Shown: piece by piece, positions 45,758 to 53,353 of the stretch
Numbering within the stretch: position 1 is the stretch's first letter
How the letters are laid out: each line of letters begins with the position of its first letter
Assembly: GCF_016908015.1 (NCBI RefSeq)
Contig: NZ_JAFBDB010000006.1
Span: 62,001 to 126,000 of the forward strand
DNA: 64,000 nt
Direction of reading: 5' to 3'
DNA from: Clostridium pascui
GTDB lineage: Bacteria > Bacillota > Clostridia > Clostridiales > Clostridiaceae
Position numbers and translations under genes: made by a program
The notes under the pieces: generated by a model
What the model was told of the DNA's origin: nothing
The model's database searches: none
What the model saw: the letters and a program-made list of their open reading frames with translations, nothing else

Positions 45758-48700
45758 ATGGACATTTTTTATAAATTCTCTATGGGAAATTCCGTTCCAA
45801 CCGGTGAAGAAGGAGAAAGATATTTTGCCTTAGATATTGGAATTAGAAAGACAGATGGAACTTATCAGTATAAAGTTGTACCCTTTAATGAGGATTCCAC
45901 AGGCTGGCAGTATGCAGCAGATGCAGTTATTGCAGAGGCGGATTATACAGAAGTAAATGTATATGGACTATATTATAACAATTTAAATACTGTAAATTTT
46001 GATAATATACAGCTTTACAGAGAAGAATTTGGACAAAGCTATACTTACGATAAGGATGGTAACTTAATATCTACACAGGATTTAGCAAAACAAACATCCA
46101 CCTTTGTGTATGACACTAATAATAACTTAATTAAAGCTGTAGACCCCAAGGGATCAGCCTTTGAATATCATTATGATGAAGCAGGGAAAAACTTAACCAG
46201 TGCAAACTCTGCTGAAAATGTGGTATATTCATTTCAATATGATTCCTACGGAAACCCTAAAACAGCAAAGGTAGGAAGTGATTCATCATTTATAGATTCA
46301 GGATCTACCTATACTACTAGTGGAAATTATATGTCTGAGCTTACAGACGCATCTGGAAATAAGATTACCTACAGCTACGATGAAACCAAAGGAAACTTAA
46401 GTAGTGTTAAAGATGCAAAAGATAAGACTACTACCTACACCTATTATGATGATTCAGATAAGCTAGAAAGTGTATTCAAACAAGTAGATGGACAAGAAGT
46501 TAAAAATGTCTATAAATATAAAGATGAAAATAAGGATGACAAATTAGAAACTATAACTCACAATGGATTCAATTATAAATTTGAGTATGATGTTTTTGGT
46601 AATAATAATAAGGTTTCTGTAGGAGATCAAAATTTAATAACCAATACCTTTGATAACCTAACAGGAAATCTTACTAATTCAACATATGGTAATGGACACA
46701 TAACCTCAATTATTTACGATACCTTAGGAAGAATTACAGGCAGAAAATACAATGGAGTAGAAAAATTTAGATACTCCTATGATGCTTCTGGTAACTTAGG
46801 AAAACATGAAGATTTAGAAAATGGTGTAAGCTATAGATATTTCTATGATATGTCAAACAGGCTTACAAAAATCGAAGATTCTAATAAAAACAGCATTGAA
46901 TATAATTTTGATTTAAACAGCAATCTAAATACAATTACAGAAAAAATAAATGATGGATCTTATCATACAAAGTATGAATATGATAAGGATAATAAGTTAA
47001 AGAGCATATACTATGATAGATTTAAAGTAGAAAGCTCAAAAATAGAAAGATTTTCTTTAGATGGTATTCTTATAGGGGACAAGGGTACAAAGCCTTATAG
47101 TGAAAATGGGAAATTTGAAAATGATGAGGTAGGGGGAGTTGCCTTAGCAGCCCGCAGTGGAACTGATCCTACAAAGGTGCTTTATAACCTTGGAATGAAT
47201 AAAGTATCTGGAACTATGGGTGTATGGTTTAATACTTCACAAGATAAAACCACAAGACACGTCATAGGAAATCAAAAGGATACATCACAATTATTTAATG
47301 TATATATAGATTCAAATGACAAATTAAACTTGGCTATTATAGATAAGGGAGTGTTTAGAAACCTAATTGTTCTGCCAGATATTATAGCAAAGGATAAATG
47401 GTACTTTGTAACTTTGTCATGGTATATGGAAGGGGACACTTTAAAGTGTAAGCTTTACTTAAATGGTAAAACACCTGGAGAAGGAAGTATATTAAATCCA
47501 GTGGACTTTACAGGAGCAGTAACAGCACTAGGCAGCAGCATAAATGGTACTCAGCACCTTAACGGAAGACTTAAGCAGTTTACATTCAGTAAAGAAGTGT
47601 TAAGTAATGAGGAAATAGCTCTCATGTATGCATCAGGAAGAGCAAGTACAGGAACTTCAGTAAGTTTAAATTATGATGCTTTAGGAAGACTTATAGATAA
47701 ATCTGTAAATCCTCAAAATGTAAGCTTTAAAACAACATATGAGTACGAAGCAGGGATTAAAACAAATTCAACTACAAATAAAGTAAGTATAATGAGCAAC
47801 AATGGAGAAAAAATAGGGTATAGCTATGATAAAAATGGCAATATAGAAACTATAACCTATAACAAAGGTGAAGGTACTGAAAATGAAAAGAAAATATACT
47901 ACACTTATAACGAGTTAAACGAGCTTATACGTGAAGATAATCAAGTGCTTAATAAAACCATAAAGTACTCTTATGACATGGGAGGAAACATACTAAAAAG
48001 AGAAGAATTTGAGTACACTAGAGAAGTGCCGCAGACTTTAGGTAAAACCTATGAATATAAGTATGAGGATACAAATTGGAAGGATAAACTAACATCTTTT
48101 TATGATGGTGAAGAAATTAAGCAAATAACCTATGATGCCATAGGAAATCCACTAACTTATGATGGCTATACTTATACCTGGGAAAATGGCAGACAGTTAA
48201 AATCTATAGTAAAGGGAAATTCAAATATTTCCTTTAAATATAACGATTCAGGCATAAGAACAGAAAAAACAGTAAATGGCAAAACCACAAAATACCACCT
48301 GTTAGGGGATAAAGTAACTTTTGAAACAGATGGTGAGAATAGTATATACTATACTTACGATAGTAATGACAATCTTGTGTCTATGAATTTAAATGGAGTG
48401 GAGTATTACTATATAAGAAATGCTCAAGGAGACATAACAGGATTATTTGATAAGACAGGTAAAACAGTAGTATCCTACAGATACGACAGCTGGGGACAGA
48501 TTATAAATATAGATGGAGAACTTAAGGATACTTTAGGTAAAATTAACCCATATAGGTATAGAGGCTACAGATATGACGATGAAACATCACTTTATTACCT
48601 GCAATCCAGATATTATAATCCTAGCTGGGGAAGATTTATAAATGCGGATGGAATAGCTGGACAAACAAGCAACCTGCTTTCACATAACATGTTTGCATAT

Positions 48701-49255
48701 TGTCTTAATAATCCAGTAAATATGGTAGATCATTATGGATTTCTACCTAAAAGGCTACAAACGACTATCAATGTAGCTTCAGGATCACTTAATATTTCAG
48801 GTGGTATTGCTATGGCAGCTTCAGGTAACCCTTTAGGTATTCTAGTAGCCTTTCACGGGGTAAACCAGTTAGCAGAGGAAGCCTTTGGGTCGAAATATAA
48901 TATTGAAAAGAAAGTTTTAGGTGAAAAGGGATATTTAGCATATGATTTTGGATTAAGTTTACTCAGTCTTAAGTTTTCATTTGATGATGTACTCAGTAAA
49001 AGTTTTTCTAAAATTTATCTAAAGACAACTACAACGATTATTAAGAAGCAAAAAGGAAATGTATATAAAGGATACACATACATTAAGACTTCGTCCACTT
49101 TAAAAGGTAAAAAGACAGTTTTTGATGCCGCAAGTACTGCTGCAAGTGGTTACTCTTTGTACAGTGACCCTAAAGATATAAATAACTACCAAGCTCCTAC
49201 CACGTCATATCCAAATCCAAAGTCTGATTTTGGATATAGCATTGGATTTTGTTAA
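45758..49255 (+). CDS. 5'-truncated RHS protein with LamG insertion and tip C
   Basis: The 1165-residue frame enters the RHS sequence in mid-domain: from MGNSVP onward it matches copy A from about residue 1085, so signal peptide, DNRLRE domain and first repeats are missing, and no good ribosome site precedes the ATG. Between two YD repeats (about residues 427-632) lies a LamG/concanavalin-like domain (FSLDGILIG to EEIALMYASGRA) absent from copy A. The core ends NPVNMVDHYGF, a variant of the usual DPSG. The tip of ~165 residues ends in DFGYSIGFC. It may be a silent template or a gene truncated by rearrangement. Confidence 0.8.
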   Translation: MDIFYKFSMGNSVPTGEEGERYFALDIGIRKTDGTYQYKVVPFNEDSTGWQYAADAVIAEADYTEVNVYGLYYNNLNTVNFDNIQLYREEFGQSYTYDKDGNLISTQDLAKQTSTFVYDTNNNLIKAVDPKGSAFEYHYDEAGKNLTSANSAENVVYSFQYDSYGNPKTAKVGSDSSFIDSGSTYTTSGNYMSELTDASGNKITYSYDETKGNLSSVKDAKDKTTTYTYYDDSDKLESVFKQVDGQEVKNVYKYKDENKDDKLETITHNGFNYKFEYDVFGNNNKVSVGDQNLITNTFDNLTGNLTNSTYGNGHITSIIYDTLGRITGRKYNGVEKFRYSYDASGNLGKHEDLENGVSYRYFYDMSNRLTKIEDSNKNSIEYNFDLNSNLNTITEKINDGSYHTKYEYDKDNKLKSIYYDRFKVESSKIERFSLDGILIGDKGTKPYSENGKFENDEVGGVALAARSGTDPTKVLYNLGMNKVSGTMGVWFNTSQDKTTRHVIGNQKDTSQLFNVYIDSNDKLNLAIIDKGVFRNLIVLPDIIAKDKWYFVTLSWYMEGDTLKCKLYLNGKTPGEGSILNPVDFTGAVTALGSSINGTQHLNGRLKQFTFSKEVLSNEEIALMYASGRASTGTSVSLNYDALGRLIDKSVNPQNVSFKTTYEYEAGIKTNSTTNKVSIMSNNGEKIGYSYDKNGNIETITYNKGEGTENEKKIYYTYNELNELIREDNQVLNKTIKYSYDMGGNILKREEFEYTREVPQTLGKTYEYKYEDTNWKDKLTSFYDGEEIKQITYDAIGNPLTYDGYTYTWENGRQLKSIVKGNSNISFKYNDSGIRTEKTVNGKTTKYHLLGDKVTFETDGENSIYYTYDSNDNLVSMNLNGVEYYYIRNAQGDITGLFDKTGKTVVSYRYDSWGQIINIDGELKDTLGKINPYRYRGYRYDDETSLYYLQSRYYNPSWGRFINADGIAGQTSNLLSHNMFAYCLNNPVNMVDHYGFLPKRLQTTINVASGSLNISGGIAMAASGNPLGILVAFHGVNQLAEEAFGSKYNIEKKVLGEKGYLAYDFGLSLLSLKFSFDDVLSKSFSKIYLKTTTTIIKKQKGNVYKGYTYIKTSSTLKGKKTVFDAASTAASGYSLYSDPKDINNYQAPTTSYPNPKSDFGYSIGFC

Positions 49256-49305
49256 ATAAGTTACCCATTAGTGTAAGTATTGATAATGTATGGAGGATTA
49301 TAACT

Positions 49306-49629
49306 TTGAAATATAATAGAACAGAAGTGTTAAAATGTAGTTTATATGTAATGGCTGTATCTCTATTCTTTGAGTTATATTTAAGTTTTATAGCTGTAAT
49401 AGTAAATAATAATACAATAAAAGAAGTGAAGAATGTATTGATAGCGGCTCCTTTACTATTCGGACCATCTTTAGGATATGGGATATACAAGATTATAAAA
49501 TATAGAAAGAGAATAAAAACTGATTTGGAATTTCGTCGACAGTTAATAATAAGAACTACAGCTGAGATCATAGCTATTCTTATTCCATTATATATCCTTG
49601 CAGTTTTTCTAAAGCTTGTAAAATACTAA
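49306..49629 (+). CDS. Membrane protein, putative immunity protein C1
   Basis: The 107-residue protein with three hydrophobic segments starts at TTG 49306 after TGGAGGA; an earlier TTG at 49249 lies in the RHS stop region and lacks a site. It follows tip C by 50 bases. No known family. The N-terminus LKYNRTEV resembles MKYNRKWV of the next protein, suggesting distant relatedness. Confidence 0.6.
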   Translation: MKYNRTEVLKCSLYVMAVSLFFELYLSFIAVIVNNNTIKEVKNVLIAAPLLFGPSLGYGIYKIIKYRKRIKTDLEFRRQLIIRTTAEIIAILIPLYILAVFLKLVKY

Positions 49630-49663
49630 ATGTACAAAAAATATAGATTGGACAATTAACAGC

Positions 49664-50059
49664 ATGAAATATAATAGGAAATGGGTTGGATTAGGAAGTG
49701 CAGTATTAGCAATTGTAATAACTAAGCAACTATTGAACAGTATAGGTGGTATAAGAAATCTTCCCTATTTAACACAAATATTTGTTGTTATATTATGTCC
49801 TATTCTACTTTCATTAGTAGTAAAAAGGGAAAAACAAAAAATAAGTGATTTTCAATATAAATTCTTAAAAGTAGTTGTTTTATTTATTAGTGCTATGACC
49901 GCTATGGTTAATATAATAATTATATTAAATAATATGTTTTATGATATATGGATAACATATAAAGATTTATTAATATGTGTAACGTTAGGATTATTTATAT
50001 CATTTACGATATATGTAATAGCAGCTGCAATTATTAATATAAAAAAACAAAACAAATAG
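49664..50059 (+). CDS. Membrane protein, putative immunity protein C2
   Basis: The 131-residue protein has four hydrophobic helices and a Lys-rich end. It lies 34 bases after C1 with a weak ribosome site and precedes a terminator. Two consecutive membrane proteins after one tip could mean a two-part immunity or an immunity gene left from an earlier tip. No family recognised. Confidence 0.6.
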   Translation: MKYNRKWVGLGSAVLAIVITKQLLNSIGGIRNLPYLTQIFVVILCPILLSLVVKREKQKISDFQYKFLKVVVLFISAMTAMVNIIIILNNMFYDIWITYKDLLICVTLGLFISFTIYVIAAAIINIKKQNK

Positions 50060-50067
50060 AATATAAA

Positions 50068-50114
50068 AGGGCTGTCTAAAAATAATTTTTTAGTTATTTT
50101 TAAACAGCCATTTA
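50068..50114 (+). terminator. Terminator closing unit C
   Basis: GGCTGTCTAAAAATAAT and ATTTTTAAACAGCC form the stem, then TTTATTTT. It is clearly related to the terminator at 53299. Confidence 0.85.
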
Positions 50115-50156
50115 TTTTCTCAAGCATAATATAATCAATATTTAATTTCTATAAGT

Positions 50157-50309
50157 GAATTTATGCGGAGCTAGGAAGTAGTCAGCTTTTAATGTTTGCA
50201 TACCAAAGTGTTTTTATAAGCTAAAGCCAATGCGGAAGCATTTTAAAAGCATATCTTTAAGATTGCAATATAAAGTAAAGATAGGGTAAGAATAACTAGC
50301 AATTGGTTA
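50157..50309 (+). repeat. Cassette leader repeat, copy 2
   Basis: GAATTTATGCGGAGCTAGGAAG, then CCAATGCGGAAGCATTTT, then AAGTAAAGATAGGGTAAGAATAACTA follow in the same order as at 44265-44419. RHS core similarity begins right after it (AGAGTATTGCTATATAAGAAATG). Confidence 0.75.
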
Positions 50310-51243
50310 GAGTATTGCTATATAAGAAATGTCCAAGGAGACATTACAGGATTATTTGATAAGACAGGAACACAAGTTGTAAGTTATACTTATGATTCCT
50401 GGGGCAGCTTATATCTATAGATGGAGAACTTAAGGATACTGTAGGTAAAATCAATTCATATCTATACAGAGGTTATAGATATGACAGTGAGACTGGTTTA
50501 TATTACTTGCAGTCAAGATATTATAATCCTAGCTGGGGAAGATTTATAAATACGGATGCTATTACAGGAGTAAATGGTGCGTTACTTTCGCATAACATGT
50601 TTGCATATTCAAGAAATAATCCAGTTATTTTCTCTGATCCAAGCGGATATAATCCATTACTTATAACCATGGCTATCGGAGCTGGAATTGGTGGTGCTAT
50701 CAATACAGGGATAAATATTTATTTTCAAGTTAAGAATGGAGGATTAGATTGGAGCCAAGTAGGAGTTGCTGCTTTGAGTGGAGCAGCATCTGGAGCACTA
50801 AGTGGTTCTGGAATAGGAATATTTGGTGCTATTACCGGGAATGCGGTAATAGGAGGAAGTTCGTATGCAGCAAGTCAGTTAGTTTCTGGTGAGAACATTA
50901 ACGTAATAGGTTTGGGTGTAAATACTGTTTATGGTGGACTATCAGGTTTGTATGGAGGTGCAGGAATGTATGGTGGAGAAGATGGAATTGGAATGGCACT
51001 GAAAAGGTAAATCTTACAGCAATCAATGCTACTTACGGACAAGTTAAATCTGGGGCATTTAATAGTGCCGTAAATGGATTTGTTAGCACAACTAGAAAAA
51101 AATTAGTTGAAAATACAACTAAAACTGCACTTGGTGGAACTATATCAAATTATACAGGAAATGTAACTAACTATATTTCTAATAGGTTAACTAATAATAC
51201 AAATCCAGCTACTGATTTTGGATACAGTATAGGTTCTTGCTAA
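50310..51243 (+). pseudogene. Orphan RHS core-tip cassette D with two frameshifts
   Basis: Core codons begin at EYCYIRN and run to SYTYDSWG, where the G run at 50401-50404 has four G instead of the five in the other copies and the frame shifts into a stop. The frame recovers (IDGELKDTVGKIN, YLQSRYYNPSWGRFINTD, NPVIFSDPSGYNP). A Gly/Ala-rich tip follows (MAIGAGIGGAINTGINIYFQ), and a second shift near 50985-51005 interrupts it. In the third frame it continues to 51243 and ends DFGYSIGSC. There is no start region. It is a non-expressed tip reservoir or a decaying copy. Confidence 0.75.
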
Positions 51244-51381
51244 ATAAGAATTTTAATCGCAAAGCTATAATTTTAATGTAAACAATTCCGCATATATTGG
51301 CAAATAATCGTATATAAAAAGGTAGTATTGTTTATTTTTATTAATAAGCTTTATTTAAATATTTAAATTAAGGAGTGCATT

Positions 51382-51810
51382 ATGAAATTAATTAGTCTTT
51401 CAGAAATAATAGATAGTATGCCGTTATTATTTATGTTCTTAGGACTTATAGCTCTCACCTCTAGTCGAGATGAACATTATCAATACCGAATAAACATTCA
51501 AAAATATTTAAGAAAATTATACTTTGGTTTCATTAAAAATGATTCTGTGCCACTAATAACTTTTTTAACAGCTATGCAATTCAACATTATGCTGCCAATA
51601 TCAATATTTATTAGATTAAGGTATTCAACTTTAAGCCTAGAGGAACTTTTAATAAGATTTCTGTTTATACCATGGTTTTTTGTGGGATCGGCTGTAGCTT
51701 TATTAGAGATAGTATCATATCTCATAATGCAGAAAAGGGTTAAAAAAAAGAAGAAATCTACAGAACAAAGGCATATAAAATCAAAGAAAAACAATAAGCA
51801 CTCTAGATAG
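51382..51810 (+). CDS. Membrane protein, putative immunity protein D1
   Basis: The 142-residue protein has hydrophobic segments at about 8-24, 55-74 and 92-113 and a very basic C-terminus (KKKKKSTEQRHIKSKK). AAGGAG precedes the ATG. It is a clear paralogue of the protein at 52059-52481 (shared SEIIDSMPLL/AEIIDSIPLI, YLRKLY/YLRKIY, NDSVPLITF/NGSVPLITF, FIPWFF/FVPWFY). It follows tip D and is inferred to be its immunity protein. Bases 51244-51381 show no gene. Confidence 0.65.
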   Translation: MKLISLSEIIDSMPLLFMFLGLIALTSSRDEHYQYRINIQKYLRKLYFGFIKNDSVPLITFLTAMQFNIMLPISIFIRLRYSTLSLEELLIRFLFIPWFFVGSAVALLEIVSYLIMQKRVKKKKKSTEQRHIKSKKNNKHSR

Positions 51811-51921
51811 TACAGGTTTGTTGAAAAGCTGTGATTGGGTATAGATAGATATTAGAATCATTATAATGAAGAAATATAAGAAATATAAAAAACTTGATAT
51901 AATTACTGACCAAGAGAAAAT

Positions 51922-51947
51922 GTCAACAGGTTCTTATACCAGTTGAC
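51922..51947 (+). terminator. Hairpin after immunity gene D1
   Basis: GTCAACAGGT pairs with ACCAGTTGAC (one mismatch) across a short loop, followed by GTTTCTT. Confidence 0.6.
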
Positions 51948-51950
51948 GTT

Positions 51951-52021
51951 TCTTGGCTATTGGAGCTAGAATTGGTTGTGCTATCAATACAGGGATAAAT
52001 ATTTATTTTCAAGTTAAGAAT
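51951..52021 (+). pseudogene. 70-base fragment of tip D
   Basis: TTGGCTATTGGAGCTAGAAT through ATTTATTTTCAAGTTAAGAATG repeats tip D at about 50671-50736 with a few changes. It stands immediately before the second immunity paralogue, marking an incomplete duplication of a tip-immunity unit. Confidence 0.8.
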
Positions 52022-52058
52022 GAAGTTATTATCAAGTATAGTATTAAGGGGGAATAAA

Positions 52059-52481
52059 ATGAGTTCATTAAGTATAGCTGAAATAATAGATAGTATACCT
52101 TTAATAGTTTTATTTGTATTAGTGATATATCTTTCATCCAGTAATGACAAACACTATCATTATAGAATGAATGTTTCTGAATACTTAAGAAAGATATATC
52201 TTGGAAATATAAAAAATGGTTCTGTGCCACTAATAACTTTTGCTACAGCTATACAGTTTTATATTACCCTAATTATAACAATAATTATTAGAATAAAAAG
52301 TGATGATTCAAAGTTACCAAAGCTTTTAAGTAAATTTTTATTTGTACCATGGTTTTATTTAATTTGCGTAATATTTTTACTAGAAATAATAATATATCTT
52401 AAAAATCTAAAATACTTAAATAAAAAAGAAAATAAAGAAAGCAAAAGTAATTCCAAGAAAAAATTCAAACACAAGAAATAG
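52059..52481 (+). CDS. Membrane protein, putative immunity protein D2 (paralogue of D1)
   Basis: The 140-residue protein starts at ATG 52059 (MSSLSIAEIID) after AAGGGGGAA; an upstream ATG at 52020 lies in the tip fragment. Three hydrophobic segments and a Lys-rich tail match D1 across the whole length. It keeps only a 70-base scrap of a toxin tip in front, so it may be an orphan immunity gene that protects against a tip carried by relatives. Confidence 0.65.
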   Translation: MSSLSIAEIIDSIPLIVLFVLVIYLSSSNDKHYHYRMNVSEYLRKIYLGNIKNGSVPLITFATAIQFYITLIITIIIRIKSDDSKLPKLLSKFLFVPWFYLICVIFLLEIIIYLKNLKYLNKKENKESKSNSKKKFKHKK

Positions 52482-52488
52482 CCTTAAA

Positions 52489-52520
52489 AATAAACCAATA
52501 GAGTTCTATTGGTTTATTTT
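52489..52520 (+). terminator. Terminator after immunity gene D2
   Basis: AATAAACCAATAGA and TCTATTGGTTTATT form a near perfect hairpin with TTTCGTTT after it; related to the terminator at 44199. Confidence 0.88.
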
Positions 52521-52535
52521 CGTTTAAGCTAACAA

Positions 52536-52640
52536 AATTCATGCCTATCTAGGGAATATTTACTCCTTAATATATGCAGCTGAAAATGTTAATATAAATT
52601 AGAACCTAATGATGTGGAAGGGATATAGAGGATAATGAAA
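52536..52640 (+). repeat. Cassette leader repeat, degenerate copy 3
   Basis: ATTCATGCCTATCTAGGGAATATTTACTCC aligns with ATTCATGCGGAGCTAGGAAGTATTTAGCTT of copy 1, and GATGTGGAAGG with the CAATGCGGAAGC part. It ends in ATAGAGGATAATGAAACATC, which resembles the RHS core sequence for RGYRYDDETS. It also sits just behind a terminator, as copies 1 and 2 do. Confidence 0.45.
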
Positions 52641-52706
52641 CATCAGAAAGGATCTTTAATTATTAAGATTCCATTAGTAAACCAACAGACGGGCAAAGGA
52701 GATATT

Positions 52707-53204
52707 ATGGACGTAGATATTTTAAGAAAGGAACTAAAAAACAATAATATAGATAATGCGATAAGAGTTATTGAAGAGTTTGGTGAAAATAAGTTTTATG
52801 AAGCAGTACCATATCTAATAAAATGTTTTGAAGATACAAGTAATCACAAATTGAGAAATACTATTGCTATAGCTTTAGCAGATATAGGTGATCAATCCGC
52901 ACTTAAACCTATAATAAACGCTTTGAATGATCCCAAAACTATAGGCAAAAGAGGAACTTTGTTATATGCATTAGGATTTTTTGATTATTCGCCATATATT
53001 GAGCTACTCACTAATCTTATAATCAGTGGCAATTTTGAGGAAAGCAGGCAATCATTAAGCTTACTAGAATCTATTGATATAAATATTGAACATGAAGTAA
53101 TTGATGAATGTACTAAAGAAATTAGCAAAGATATTAACAAACTAGAAGAAAAAATTGAGTTTCTTTTGGAAGCAATAGATATTTTAGAGTCCTTAAAGAA
53201 ATAG
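52707..53204 (+). CDS. HEAT-repeat-like protein, putative immunity protein
   Basis: The 165-residue soluble protein starts at ATG 52707 with an AAAGGAG site; an upstream ATG at 52635 is less likely. Helical repeat pairs are visible: EAVPYLIKCFEDTSNHKLRNTIAIALADIGD and SALKPIINALNDPKTIGKRGTLLYALGFFD, the pattern of HEAT/PBS-lyase repeats. Small HEAT proteins are among the known immunity types of polymorphic toxin loci. It stands after a degenerate leader repeat with no tip left. Confidence 0.7.
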   Translation: MDVDILRKELKNNNIDNAIRVIEEFGENKFYEAVPYLIKCFEDTSNHKLRNTIAIALADIGDQSALKPIINALNDPKTIGKRGTLLYALGFFDYSPYIELLTNLIISGNFEESRQSLSLLESIDINIEHEVIDECTKEISKDINKLEEKIEFLLEAIDILESLKK

Positions 53205-53298
53205 GACAAACTATTGATAAAAACAGATAAATTTGCAAGCTATCTTTATGAGGGGATAGGAGAACACAATTGATTAAAGGGAGCTTAACATTATGAAA

Positions 53299-53346
53299 AG
53301 GGTGTCTAAAAATAATTTTGTGATTATTTTAGACACCCTCTTATTT
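53299..53346. terminator. Terminator at the end of the RHS region
   Basis: AGGGTGTCTAAAA pairs with TTTTAGACACCCT, then CTTATTTTTT. It separates the RHS locus from the minus-strand gene that ends at 53354 and can serve both strands. Confidence 0.88.
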
Positions 53347-53353
53347 TTTCAAG

